Source: Paracoccus benzoatiresistens
Lineage (GTDB): Bacteria; Pseudomonadota; Alphaproteobacteria; Rhodobacterales; Rhodobacteraceae
Length of the DNA stretch: 64,000 bases
Direction of reading: 5' to 3'
NCBI RefSeq assembly: GCF_026913015.1
Contig: NZ_JAPTYD010000004.1
Location: 1 to 64,000 of the forward strand
Part shown: piece after piece, positions 25,177 to 33,732 of the stretch
Position numbering within the stretch: position 1 is the first letter of the stretch
How the letters are laid out: the number at the start of each line of letters is the position of its first letter
Position numbers and translations under genes: made by a program
Notes under the pieces: model-generated
What the model saw: the letters and a program-made list of their open reading frames with translations, nothing else
Told to the model about the DNA's origin: nothing
Databases searched by the model: none

Positions 25177-25923
25177 ATGACGGGATCGCGGTGGCTGCGC
25201 TGGACCTTTGTCCTTGGCTTCGCGCTTGGGGGGTTCTTCGACGGGATCCTGCTGCACCACATCCTGCAGTGGCATCACCTGCTGAGCCTCGTGCCCGGCA
25301 TGACCGACCTGCGGCTGCAGATCCTGTGGGACGGTTATTTCCATGCGCTGATGTACGCCCTGGCCGTTCTGGCGCTGTGGGGGTTGTGGCGCGGGTGCAA
25401 GCAGGCGCCTGCGGCGGGCGCGACGCTTGGGACCTTGCTGGCGGGCTTTGGCGCCTGGCATGTCATCGACGCGCTGTTGTCGCACTGGCTGCTGGGCATC
25501 CACCGGATCAGGCTGGACAGCGCCGTTCCGCTAGCCTGGGACCTGGCCTGGCTGCTGGCCTTCGGGTTGGTGCCGATCGTGCTGGGCTGGCTGGCCCTTC
25601 GCCGCGCGGGACCGGGCGGCCCGCCACCCGCGGCACTTGTGCTGGTTCTGGGGCTGGTCGCCACGGGCGCGGGGATCTGGGCCGCGCAGCCGCCTGCCGG
25701 CCAGCCTGTCACGGCCATCGTCTTCGCGCCCGGCATCCAGCCCGAAGCCGCGCTGGCCCGCGCGGGTCTTGCCGATGCCCGGGTCATCTGGACCGATCCC
25801 CTGTCGCAAGTGACCTGGGCGCGGCTGGAGTCGGGAAATCCGTGGAAACTCTATCTTGCCGGCGCGTTGATGGTCAGCGGCGCGGGGATGCCAGCCGGCT
25901 GCTTCAGCTGGGCGCGCGCCTGA
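25177..25923 (+). CDS. DUF2243 membrane protein with extra C-terminal region
   Basis: A 248-residue polytopic membrane protein. The first ~150 residues match DUF2243 (LGGFFDGILLHHILQWHHLLS, GYFHALMYALAVLALW, GAWHVIDALLSHWLLGIHRIR), with conserved His residues in the membrane that could bind metal or haem. Beyond that is a Pro/Ala-rich linker, another hydrophobic segment and a small periplasmic-like domain. Such proteins often neighbour cytochrome oxidase or stress genes. It starts a three-gene rightward set with a metallo-hydrolase and a P450. Confidence 0.8.
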   Translation: MTGSRWLRWTFVLGFALGGFFDGILLHHILQWHHLLSLVPGMTDLRLQILWDGYFHALMYALAVLALWGLWRGCKQAPAAGATLGTLLAGFGAWHVIDALLSHWLLGIHRIRLDSAVPLAWDLAWLLAFGLVPIVLGWLALRRAGPGGPPPAALVLVLGLVATGAGIWAAQPPAGQPVTAIVFAPGIQPEAALARAGLADARVIWTDPLSQVTWARLESGNPWKLYLAGALMVSGAGMPAGCFSWARA

Positions 25924-25972
25924 GACGGAGGAAGACCGACATGACCCTGCCCGCCCTTATCGGAGACATGCC

Positions 25973-27127
25973 ATGATCCCGCCCCGCCTTCATGCCGCGC
26001 TTGATGCCGCCTCGGCGGCGGGGCTGGTGCTGCTTGCGCTGCGCTGGCCGGGCCGCCTGTCGCGCCCGCTGGCGCTGGCTGGCCTGGGGGTCGCGGCCTA
26101 TTCGCTGGCCACCCGGTATCGCGAGGGGCCCGGCAGGGGCATCGGCCTGGCCCAGCACCGGCTGCTGGACGCAGCGCAAGGCGCTGCCTGTCTGGCGGCG
26201 GGGCTGCGCGAGGAAAGACCCGGACCGCGCGCCTTCCTGACGGGCTATGGACAGTTCTCGCTGGCCGCCGCCGCGCTGAGCGGCCCGCCGGGTCCGCAGG
26301 GCGTGGCCCTGCCCGCCACCGCGGTGGCCGGCGCCGAGGCCATCGGCCCCGACCTGGCCCGGCTGCGCTGCGGCATCGTGAACGTGGCCTTCATCGGCCA
26401 GCCCGGGGCAGGGGACCGCGAATGGTTCCTGGTCGATGCGGCGATCGCCGGGTCCGCACCCTTCATCCGCGCGGCGGCACGCCATCGCTATGGCGATGCG
26501 CGCCCCGCCGCCATCCTGCTGACCCACGGCCATTTCGACCATGTCGGCGCCCTGGAGCAGCTTGCCCGTGACTGGGACGCGCCGGTCTATGCCCATCCCC
26601 TGGAGCAGCCCTTCCTGGACGGCAGCTGGTCCTATCTTCCGCCCGCGCCCGAAGTCGGCGGCGGGCTGATGGCGGAGCTTTCCCCCTTGTTCCCGCGCAG
26701 GCCGATCGAGATCCGCGACAGGCTTCGCGAGTTGCCGCAGGACGGGTCCATCCCCGGCCTGGAGGGCTGGCGCTGGATCCATACGCCCGGCCATACGCCG
26801 GGCCATGTCTCGTTCTGGCACGAGGCGACGGGACGGCTGATCGCGGGGGACGCCATCAGCACCACGCAACAGGAATCGCTGTGCAGCGCGGCGCTGCAAA
26901 TACCGAAGCTGCAAGGGCCGCCCGCCTATTTCACCACCGACTGGGAAGCGGCGGGGGAATCGGTGCGCCGTCTGGCGGCCCTGCATCCCCAGGCGATGAT
27001 CGCCGGCCACGGCCCTGCCGTGGAGGGGCCCGAGTTCCAGGCCGCGCTGAACGAACTGGCGCGGAACTTCACCGCGCTCGGCCTGCCGCATGACAGCCGC
27101 TATGCCGCGGCTCGCCTGACCGCATGA
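25973..27127 (+). CDS. MBL-fold metallohydrolase with N-terminal membrane-like region
   Basis: A 384-residue protein. The N-terminal ~110 residues are hydrophobic (LHAALDAASAAGLVLLALRW, ALAGLGVAAYSLATRY). Residues ~125-360 are a metallo-beta-lactamase domain with the zinc motif THGHFDHVG, later ligands in TPGHTPGHVSFW and LIAGDAIS, and a final AGHG. It overlaps the following P450 start by four bases (ATGA), so the two are translationally coupled. The substrate is unknown; glyoxalase II-like or lactonase chemistry is possible. Confidence 0.85.
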   Translation: MIPPRLHAALDAASAAGLVLLALRWPGRLSRPLALAGLGVAAYSLATRYREGPGRGIGLAQHRLLDAAQGAACLAAGLREERPGPRAFLTGYGQFSLAAAALSGPPGPQGVALPATAVAGAEAIGPDLARLRCGIVNVAFIGQPGAGDREWFLVDAAIAGSAPFIRAAARHRYGDARPAAILLTHGHFDHVGALEQLARDWDAPVYAHPLEQPFLDGSWSYLPPAPEVGGGLMAELSPLFPRRPIEIRDRLRELPQDGSIPGLEGWRWIHTPGHTPGHVSFWHEATGRLIAGDAISTTQQESLCSAALQIPKLQGPPAYFTTDWEAAGESVRRLAALHPQAMIAGHGPAVEGPEFQAALNELARNFTALGLPHDSRYAAARLTA

Positions 27128-28374
27128 GCGCCTTGCTGCCCCGTCTTCCGGGTCCGGACCATACGCTGGCCTTCCTGCGGCAGGGCTATCGCTTCATCGG
27201 CAATGCCTGCGACCGGCTGGGGTCCGACCGGTTCCGCGCCCGCCTGATGCTGCGCCCCGTGATCTGCGCGCGGGGCGAAGATGCCGCGCGGCTGATCTAT
27301 GACCCCGACCTGTTCACCCGCAACGGCGCCATGCCGCCTTCGGTGCTGCGGCTGCTGCAGGACAAGGGCAGCGTGCAACTGCTGGACGACGCCTCGCACC
27401 GCCACCGCAAGGCGCTGTTCGCCGGCCTGCTGATGACGGACGAGGCCGAGCGGTCCTTCCTGGAGGTTTTCGATGCCGAATGGCGCCTCGCGCTGCGGGA
27501 CTGGACCGCCAAGGGCCGCATCACCCTGTTCGACGAGGTGAACCTTGTCCTGACCCGGGCGATCTTTCGGTGGGCCGGCGTTCCGCTGGACAATCCGCGC
27601 CAGATGGCGGGCGATCTGTCCTCGGCCGTCGAGAACACCGGCCGTATCGGCCCGCGCATGTGGCTGGCCCTGGCTCGCCGGCACCGGGTCGAAAAGCGGA
27701 TCCGCCGGGTGATCGACCAGGCACGGGCGTCAGGGGCCAACGATGCGACGCCGCTGCACCGTGTCGCAGGCTTTCGCGACGCCGATGGCAGCCTTCTGTC
27801 GCCGGACAAGGCCACGGTGGAGCTGATCAACATCCTGCGCCCGACCGTGGCGGTGGGGCGCTATGTCACCTTTGCGGCCCTTGCCCTGCACCAGCATCCC
27901 GCCTGGCGGGACGCGCTGCGCAGCGCCCGGGAGGACAGCTTCCAGCGCTTTGCCGAGGAGGTGCGGCGCTTCTACCCCTTCTTCCCGGCCATCGGCGGCA
28001 TCGCGCGGCGGGATTTCCGGCAGGGCGGGCTGGAGATGTCGAAGGGCGACTGGCTGATGGTCGATCTGTTCGGCACCTGCCACGACCCCCGGCTGTTCCC
28101 GTCGCCCCGGGATTTCGATGCGGGGCGGGATCTGTCCTGGCGGTCCTTCGGGTTCGATTTCGTTCCGCAGGGCGCGGGCGATCCGCACCGTGGGCATCGC
28201 TGCCCGGGAGAGCGTCTGACGGTCGCCGTGATCCGGCACGCCACCCGGCTGCTGGTCGAGGCGATGGACTATGCAGTGCCGCGGCAGGACGCGACGGTCT
28301 CGCTGTCGCGCATCCCGGCTCTGCCCAGAAGCGGAATGGCGCTGTCCGGGATCCGCGAAAGGGCCGGCCGCTAG
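27124..28374 (+). CDS. cytochrome P450 of the CYP152 fatty-acid peroxygenase type
   Basis: A 416-residue P450. The haem-binding stretch is [20 protein letters not shown] with Cys as axial ligand. The I-helix segment [19 protein letters not shown] has the Arg-Pro pair characteristic of CYP152 enzymes, where Arg binds the fatty-acid carboxylate, replacing the usual acid-alcohol pair. Known members (BSbeta, SPalpha, OleT) use hydrogen peroxide directly to hydroxylate or decarboxylate fatty acids. No redox-partner gene is nearby, which fits a peroxygenase. It converges on the reductase gene with a four-base overlap. Product of the reaction cannot be predicted. Confidence 0.9.
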   Translation: MSALLPRLPGPDHTLAFLRQGYRFIGNACDRLGSDRFRARLMLRPVICARGEDAARLIYDPDLFTRNGAMPPSVLRLLQDKGSVQLLDDASHRHRKALFAGLLMTDEAERSFLEVFDAEWRLALRDWTAKGRITLFDEVNLVLTRAIFRWAGVPLDNPRQMAGDLSSAVENTGRIGPRMWLALARRHRVEKRIRRVIDQARASGANDATPLHRVAGFRDADGSLLSPDKATVELINILRPTVAVGRYVTFAALALHQHPAWRDALRSAREDSFQRFAEEVRRFYPFFPAIGGIARRDFRQGGLEMSKGDWLMVDLFGTCHDPRLFPSPRDFDAGRDLSWRSFGFDFVPQGAGDPHRGHRCPGERLTVAVIRHATRLLVEAMDYAVPRQDATVSLSRIPALPRSGMALSGIRERAGR

Positions 28375-29294
28375 AGGCTGTCTGCCACGCAGCGGTCCTC
28401 CTGCATCCGTAGCAGGTTGTGGATATGCGTCGCGGCCACCTCTCCCTGCGCCATGGCGACGGCGATCTGGTTGAGCCCGGTCACGACATCCCCGGCCGCG
28501 AAGACCTTCTTCACGGATGTTTCCTGATGCGCGTTCGTGACGATGCGGCCGTCGTCGGCAAGCTCCACCCCGAGGCGGCGGGCCAGGTCGTTCTGCGGGT
28601 CGATCCCCAACCCGGAATAGACCGCCCGGAAGCGGACCACATCCTGCCCCAGCCTGACGCTGACGCCCTGATCGCCAAAGTCCCAGTCCGAGGCTTTGTC
28701 CGGGATGATCCGAACCCCGGCCTTTTGCAGCTTTTCCATGACCGGCGTCGAGACCTCCAGCCTGTCGCCCAGGGTCAGGATGGCGATATCGGGGGTGTAA
28801 TGGCGCAGGAACAGCGCCTCGCCTGCCGCGCAATCGCGCGTGCCGATCACGGCCACGGGCTGGCCGCTCAGCTCATAGGCATCGCAGATCGGGCACTGGC
28901 GCAGCAGGCCCTCGCGGATATGGGACAGCGCGTCGTCCAGCGGCGGCAGGCGGTCGCGCGATCCGGTGGCAAGAATGACATGATCCGCCACAAGGGTCTG
29001 GCCCGCCGTGATCCGGAAGCTGCCGTCCGGACCCAGAACGGCATCCGTGGCCTTTTCCGGCAGCACCGAGACTCCGAACTTGTCCATCTGCCGGCGCATC
29101 CGGTCCAGCAGGTCGTTGCCGTGGATCCCGTCGGGATAGCCCGGATGGTTGTGGGACCTGGGGATCAGCGATGCGCGGCTTTCGCCCCCGTCGATCAGCA
29201 CGACGCGCCGGCGGAACCGGGCCAGATAGATGGCCGCGGTCATCCCCGCCGGGCCGCCCCCCAGGACGGCGCAATCAAAGTGCGTTGCTTCCAT
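28371..29294 (-). CDS. thioredoxin reductase-like FAD/NAD(P) oxidoreductase
   Basis: A 307-residue flavoprotein of the thioredoxin reductase fold. FAD motif [15 protein letters not shown] at the N-terminus, redox-active CPIC at about residue 135, a second nucleotide site ([16 protein letters not shown]) with a weakened GxGxxx pattern, and the C-terminal [21 protein letters not shown]. The altered second site suggests it may not be a normal TrxB; ferredoxin-type or BdrB-like reductases are alternatives. Start ATG 29294 lies inside the end of nadE (20-base overlap). Last gene of the DUF892-nadE operon. Confidence 0.87.
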   Translation of the reverse strand: MEATHFDCAVLGGGPAGMTAAIYLARFRRRVVLIDGGESRASLIPRSHNHPGYPDGIHGNDLLDRMRRQMDKFGVSVLPEKATDAVLGPDGSFRITAGQTLVADHVILATGSRDRLPPLDDALSHIREGLLRQCPICDAYELSGQPVAVIGTRDCAAGEALFLRHYTPDIAILTLGDRLEVSTPVMEKLQKAGVRIIPDKASDWDFGDQGVSVRLGQDVVRFRAVYSGLGIDPQNDLARRLGVELADDGRIVTNAHQETSVKKVFAAGDVVTGLNQIAVAMAQGEVAATHIHNLLRMQEDRCVADSL

Positions 29295-30351
29295 TGGCTT
29301 CCGGTGTGAGTAGCGCCCCCCCTCGATCGGTGGAAGGGGCCAGCGTAGCATCCTGCTGGCGCAGCACGGCGGGCCGGAACAGGCTTTCGTCCGTCCGGTC
29401 GATCAGGGCGAAGCGGTGGGCCAGCGGATGGTCGAAGCGGATCGGATTGACCCGCTTGTGCCAGGTCATCCGCAGCCGCGCCAGCACCGTGTCGAGGATC
29501 CGGCGCGCGTGATCGTCGCCGCCCAGTTCCAGCGCATCCGCCAGGGACGTGGCCGTAAGCTGCGGATTCTCGCGCAGCGCCTCGGCAATGGCGAAGATGG
29601 TGATGTCCCATTCCAGATAGGTCGCGCCGATCTGCGCCTCGTCCCCTCCGCCGATACCCAGACCATCCGTGGGCTTGGCCCGCCAGGTCTTTTCCGGCAC
29701 GCCGACCTCTCGGGCCAGCCAGGGGATTTCCCATGACTTGATCAGGCCCTGCACCGGCGCCAGGTCGCCCACGTCGCCGTGCAGCGTCCAGAAGCCCGCG
29801 CAAAGTTCGGAAAAGTTGTCCGTGCTGGCGACGATCCCGCCAAAGCGATGCGCTTGGTCGTAAAGCGCGATCATCCGCAGGCGGGCCCGCAGGTTGCCGC
29901 GGCGGGTCCTGGCCGGGTTGGTGTCGGCTTGCGGCAGCGCCTCATCGACGCGGCCAAGGGCCGCAACCATCGCCTCGTATTCGGGGGACAGGTCCAGGTG
30001 GAAGTGCTCGAGGCCCAGGGCCTCGCAGGCCTCGACGCCGCGTTCGGTTTCGACCGGGTCCTGGCGGATCGGAAGGGTAAAGCCGACGACCCGCCAGCCC
30101 GCCTGCTTGAACAACGCGGCCGTCACGGCGGAATCGACCCCGCCCGACATGCCAAGGACGGCGGTGCCCACCCCGGCCTGGTCGCGATAATCCGCAAGTT
30201 GCCGGATGATCCTGTCCCGCACCTTGCCAAGCTGGTCTTCCCCAAGAAAGAGGCCTGCGTCGATCTGCGCCTTCAGGCGGTCGTCGAACCAGGGGCCGAG
30301 GCCCCCGGCTGCCGCCTGACGCGAGAGGGCCAGGATCTCGGAATAGGACAT
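29275..30351 (-). CDS. nadE: NAD(+) synthetase, short ammonia-type
   Basis: Makes NAD from deamido-NAD, ATP and ammonia. The ATP pyrophosphatase P-loop is [10 protein letters not shown] at about residue 68. Other family segments are [28 protein letters not shown] and [16 protein letters not shown]. At 358 residues it lacks the N-terminal nitrilase domain of glutamine-dependent NadE, and it has a C-terminal extension. It lies between a DUF892 stress protein and a flavin reductase, under a near-consensus stress promoter. It may be a second, stress-linked enzyme rather than the housekeeping copy; that depends on the rest of the genome. Confidence 0.9.
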   Translation of the reverse strand: MSYSEILALSRQAAAGGLGPWFDDRLKAQIDAGLFLGEDQLGKVRDRIIRQLADYRDQAGVGTAVLGMSGGVDSAVTAALFKQAGWRVVGFTLPIRQDPVETERGVEACEALGLEHFHLDLSPEYEAMVAALGRVDEALPQADTNPARTRRGNLRARLRMIALYDQAHRFGGIVASTDNFSELCAGFWTLHGDVGDLAPVQGLIKSWEIPWLAREVGVPEKTWRAKPTDGLGIGGGDEAQIGATYLEWDITIFAIAEALRENPQLTATSLADALELGGDDHARRILDTVLARLRMTWHKRVNPIRFDHPLAHRFALIDRTDESLFRPAVLRQQDATLAPSTDRGGALLTPEANGSNAL

Positions 30352-30369
30352 GCGACCCCCTTTCCCGGA

Positions 30370-30882
30370 TCAGATGTCGGCGCGTTCGCCGCTGGCCGAG
30401 AGGCTGACATATTGCCGAACCACGTCCGGCAGGCCGGCGTCGATGGCGGCGGCCATGGCCAGCTCCTCGTCCAGGTTCTGCCGCAGCAGCGGGATGGCCG
30501 AGGTTTGGCCGTCCAGTTCCGCCGCCGTGATCAGCGCTGTATACGCCGCGATCTCGAAATGCTCGAACGCGAAGTTCGCCATCGAGTTCTTGAGGATCTC
30601 GTCGCTGGTCAGGCTGTGGGTGACCGCCGCCATCGATCCGCTGAAGGACAGCATGGTATCCTTCAGCCCCGAGGGCGATTCCCCGATGCTGTCCAGGATC
30701 TGGTCGATGCGGGCAATCTGGCCCTCGGTTTCGCGGATGTGGCGATCCAGAAGGGCCGCGACCTCGGGGTAATGCTCCAGGCGGTTCAGCTGCGGCTGCA
30801 TGATCGACAGGGCCTGGTTCTCCATGGCATGCGCATTGCGCAGGCCGTCAACGAAAAGATCATGTGCGGCGGCATTGGTCAT
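30370..30882 (-). CDS. DUF892 (YciE/YciF-like) ferritin-like stress protein
   Basis: A 170-residue helical-bundle protein. The sequence AHDLFVDGLRNAHAMENQAL at the start and the repeated E-x2-H-type helices (LDRHIRETEGQIARIDQIL, FAFEHFEIAAYTALITAAEL) match the DUF892 family, whose members are induced by osmotic and oxidative stress. Start ATG 30882 is set by AGAGGA eight bases upstream. First gene of the operon with nadE and the reductase; GGAAC-N16-GGTT lies at 30937-30961. A ferritin-like di-iron role is possible. Confidence 0.88.
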   Translation of the reverse strand: MTNAAAHDLFVDGLRNAHAMENQALSIMQPQLNRLEHYPEVAALLDRHIRETEGQIARIDQILDSIGESPSGLKDTMLSFSGSMAAVTHSLTSDEILKNSMANFAFEHFEIAAYTALITAAELDGQTSAIPLLRQNLDEELAMAAAIDAGLPDVVRQYVSLSASGERADI

Positions 30883-30936
30883 GGGATTCATCCTCTGCAA
30901 GAAACCGGCGCTGCTTCGGGCCGGCACATATCGTTG

Positions 30937-30961
30937 AACCCGCCCGCCGGTGCATCGTTCC
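30937..30961 (-). promoter_or_regulatory. near-consensus EcfG-type promoter for DUF892-nadE operon
   Basis: On the minus strand GGAAC, 16 bases, GGTT; the same -10 variant as in front of ecfG. It lies about 55 bases upstream of the DUF892 start. Confidence 0.62.
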
Positions 30962-30982
30962 GAAAGGACGGCTAAACATAGA

Positions 30983-32770
30983 TCAGTCCCCAGCGGGCGG
31001 GCGTTCGGCCCTGATGCCCTCCGTGACGGCCCGGAAGGTGTCGCTGCGGACGATATCGTCGAGGGCTTGCCCCAGCTTCGGGCGCCAGTTCGGGTATTCG
31101 TCCCAAGTGCTTGGGACGTTGACCGGGCGGATCTCGCCGGCCAGATCCTCCAGCCGCACGGCCATCAGGCGGCAGGGCGTGCGCGCCAGATAGCGGTGCG
31201 CGGCCACCACCACGTCCAGCGGCGCAGCGTCGCCATCGGTAGCCTGCCCCTCTGGCAGCAGGCCGGCGTCCGCAAGCGCCTGGACCAGCGCCTGCCGTTC
31301 GGCGGGCCGGGCATCCGCCTGCTCGCGTCCCGTTTCCTCGCTGACCAGGTCAAAGCGCTGGCGCAGCCGCACGTCGTCTCCGCGCCACCAGCCCTGGAAG
31401 GTGGGCAGGTCATGGGTCGAAAGGCAGGCCAGGGCGTTGGCCGGATAATCCTGCGGTGCGATGAAGCCCGTTTCGTGGCGTTCGAAGAACAGGATGCGAT
31501 AGGACAGGACGCCCGCCGCCTCCATCATCTCGCGAAAGCCGGGGGGAACATTGCCCAGATCCTCGCCGATGACCACCGAGCCGTTTTCGTTCGAGGCACG
31601 CGCCAGGGCGCGCAGCATGTCGTCCAGCGGATAGCGGGCATAGGTGCCGGCGGTGGCATCCGCGCCGTCGGGGATCAGGAACAATTGCCACAGTCCCATG
31701 GCATGGTCGATCCGGACGGCGCCCGCGCGGCGCATCACGCGGTCCATCAGGGCGCCGAAGGGTGCCGCCTGCGTGGCGGCCATGGTGGCGGGGGACAAGG
31801 GGGCCAGTCCCCAGTCCTGCCCCTTTTCGTTGAAATAATCGGCCGGCGCGCCGATGCGGACGCTTCCCAGGACATCAGGGCGGCCCCAGCTGCCCGACCC
31901 GTCCGCCGCCTCTCCGACCGCGATATCGAGGTAAAGCCCGATCGCCATGCCCGCCGCCCGGCAAGTATCCTGCGCACGGGCAAGCTGCTGGTCCGCCTGG
32001 TCCTGCAGCCAACGGTGAAAGGCCAGGTCTGGCGCGTGGTCGCGGGCAAAGGCGGAAACCTCGGGGCTGCCTGCCTCCTGCCAGGCGGTTGGCCAGTCGC
32101 GCCAGCCCGCGCCATGCCCTTCAACCACCATGCGGGCCGAGACCGCCTCGAACAGCGCGTGGCGGTCCAGATCCTCTCCGCCCCGGCTGCGAAAGGCCTC
32201 GCCGGCGTCCGGCGCGCCGACGGCCTGCCAGACCATCCGCAGGGCGTGCAGCTTGGCAGCGGCGACAGCGGGATAGTCCACCAGATCCGTGGCCTGCAGG
32301 CGCGCGATCTCGTTCGGGTCGGCCATGTCGGGGGTAAAGCCCGGAACCCGGTCCACGGCGATGTAGAGCGGGTTCAGGAAGCGCCGGTTCGAGGGCGAGA
32401 ACGGGCTGCATCGCGCCGGATCGGACAGGAACATGGCGTGCAGAGGGTTGAGGCCGATGAAATCGGCCCCTTCCGCAGCCAGAATGGTGGCAAGCGTTTC
32501 CAGATCGGCGAAATCGCCGATGCCCCAGTTGCGCGCCGACCGGACCTGGTAAAGCTGCACTGCCACGCCCCAGCCCCTGGGCCGGTCGGGCAGGTGGCAG
32601 CGCACCCCTTCCGGCGCTTCCAGAACCTGGGGACGCATGGCGGGGGCGTCCCCGAAGGCCGCGACCAGCTTTTCCAGCGTCTCGGCGGGCACCTGGTGAC
32701 GGGTGCCGCCCACGCCCTCGTAATCGGCCTGCAGGCCCAGTTCCTGCGCCCGCACCTTGATGTCGTTCAT
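30983..32770 (-). CDS. malQ: 4-alpha-glucanotransferase (amylomaltase)
   Basis: A 595-residue GH77 enzyme that transfers alpha-1,4-glucan segments between maltooligosaccharides or to glucose. Conserved blocks: WGIGDFADLETL, GLNPLHAMFLSDPARCSPFSPSNR, the catalytic Asp in AVRIDHAMGLW, the acid/base Glu in VIGEDLGNVPPGF, and LSTHDLPTFQGWW. No glycogen or maltose genes are near. It follows a small stress-type gene by 12 bases and shares its exact EcfG-type promoter, which suggests that glucan remodelling is part of the stress response here. Confidence 0.95.
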   Translation of the reverse strand: MNDIKVRAQELGLQADYEGVGGTRHQVPAETLEKLVAAFGDAPAMRPQVLEAPEGVRCHLPDRPRGWGVAVQLYQVRSARNWGIGDFADLETLATILAAEGADFIGLNPLHAMFLSDPARCSPFSPSNRRFLNPLYIAVDRVPGFTPDMADPNEIARLQATDLVDYPAVAAAKLHALRMVWQAVGAPDAGEAFRSRGGEDLDRHALFEAVSARMVVEGHGAGWRDWPTAWQEAGSPEVSAFARDHAPDLAFHRWLQDQADQQLARAQDTCRAAGMAIGLYLDIAVGEAADGSGSWGRPDVLGSVRIGAPADYFNEKGQDWGLAPLSPATMAATQAAPFGALMDRVMRRAGAVRIDHAMGLWQLFLIPDGADATAGTYARYPLDDMLRALARASNENGSVVIGEDLGNVPPGFREMMEAAGVLSYRILFFERHETGFIAPQDYPANALACLSTHDLPTFQGWWRGDDVRLRQRFDLVSEETGREQADARPAERQALVQALADAGLLPEGQATDGDAAPLDVVVAAHRYLARTPCRLMAVRLEDLAGEIRPVNVPSTWDEYPNWRPKLGQALDDIVRSDTFRAVTEGIRAERPPAGD

Positions 32771-32782
32771 GAAACCCTCGGA

Positions 32783-33295
32783 TCAGGCGCCGCCATCGAC
32801 GATATAAAGGCCGCGCCGCCCCTTGCCGGACGCGGCCTGGGGCATATGGTCGGGGAAGGTATCGCCATAGCCTGCATGTTCGTCCTTGGGTCTGGTATAG
32901 GGAACATCCCGTGTGGTGCCGCGGATGCCGTCGGGCAGGGCGGTGTCGTCACCGGTGCCGGCATCGGGCTGGGGGCTTGGCACAGCGCCGCTGTCATGGT
33001 CGCGGTCCAAGGCCTGCAAGGCAAGGTCGTGTTCGTTCTGCGAATTGGTGGTGACCACAAGCACCACGCCGTTCTCTGCCAGGGCGGATGAAACCGCCCG
33101 GCGTTCAGCCTCGGGAAGGCGGTCAAGGGCGGGATGGGCCGGGCCGTGGCCGGCGACCTCATGGATGCCGGCGCCATTCACACCGGCGTTCTGCATCGAC
33201 TGGGTCGCATAGGCGGCCCCGTCCCGATCGGCAAAGACCGCGATGATGACAAAGGGCCGTCCGGTTCCTGCAGTCTGTTCCAGATTGTGCGCCAC
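32783..33295 (-). CDS. putative general-stress protein (YflT-like N-terminus)
   Basis: A 170-residue protein read from GTG 33295, which has GGGAGAA upstream. The N-terminal ~90 residues (FVIIAVFADRDGAAYATQSMQNAGV ... NGVVLVVTTNSQNEHDLALQAL when split by a linker) resemble the YflT/DUF1269 style alpha/beta fold of stress proteins, in which a residue run after a first strand builds a pairing domain. The C-terminal half is hydrophilic and probably disordered. It is first in an operon with malQ and preceded by an exact EcfG-type promoter. Family assignment is tentative. Confidence 0.6.
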   Translation of the reverse strand: MAHNLEQTAGTGRPFVIIAVFADRDGAAYATQSMQNAGVNGAGIHEVAGHGPAHPALDRLPEAERRAVSSALAENGVVLVVTTNSQNEHDLALQALDRDHDSGAVPSPQPDAGTGDDTALPDGIRGTTRDVPYTRPKDEHAGYGDTFPDHMPQAASGKGRRGLYIVDGGA

Positions 33296-33349
33296 GGGTC
33301 TTCTCCCTTGCTGCGACGCGGGCCTGCGCTGGCCGGGCGCCTGGAGGAG

Positions 33350-33374
33350 AACGATCCCGTGCTGAATTTGTTCC
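33350..33374 (-). promoter_or_regulatory. EcfG-type promoter (exact match) for stress gene-malQ operon
   Basis: On the minus strand GGAAC, 16 bases, CGTT, exact consensus. The -10 element lies 55 bases upstream of the GTG start. Confidence 0.72.
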
Positions 33375-33428
33375 GGGACCCGCTCAGGGCAAGCGCCCGT
33401 CATGGATCGCGGGTCCGGAAAAACAGAA

Positions 33429-33452
33429 GGCCCGCCAACGGCGGGCCGGAAA
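33429..33452 (-). terminator. rho-independent terminator after small 57-residue gene
   Basis: An eight-base perfect stem GGCCCGCC / GGCGGGCC with a three-base loop. On the minus strand it is followed by a T-rich tail (about 33420-33426). It lies 25 bases beyond the stop of the small gene. Confidence 0.75.
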
Positions 33453-33472
33453 CGTCTTGCGGTCTGCGCGGA

Positions 33473-33646
33473 TCAGGCGCGCGACATCGCCGCCATGGCG
33501 GCGCGGGTCGGCTCGATGCCCAGGCGGCGCAGGTCGCCAGCGGCGGGCGCGTGGTGCGAGCGCACGGCGGCCGAGGCGGAAATCGCGGCATCCATCACGT
33601 CCAGAAGCGCGAAAATGCGGATCATGGCGTTGCGGAGGGCGGTCAT
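33473..33646 (-). CDS. small 57-residue protein, DUF1127-like tail
   Basis: Begins MTALRNAMIRIFALLDVMD and ends DLRRLGIEPTRAAMAAMSRA. The helical N-terminus and the C-terminal DLRRLGI motif recall the short DUF1127 proteins of Rhodobacterales, some of which influence RNA processing and phosphate or stress responses. Upstream AAGAGAGA may serve as ribosome-binding site, and a good terminator follows. It lies 86 bases downstream of the PLP decarboxylase, and could be a separate unit. Confidence 0.6.
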   Translation of the reverse strand: MTALRNAMIRIFALLDVMDAAISASAAVRSHHAPAAGDLRRLGIEPTRAAMAAMSRA

Positions 33647-33732
33647 GGCAGGTCTCTCTTTCTGTCCTTGGTTGACAGGCTCAAGATGGGCCCTTCAACG
33701 CCATGCCGCAACGCAGCAAATCGGAAGATCCG

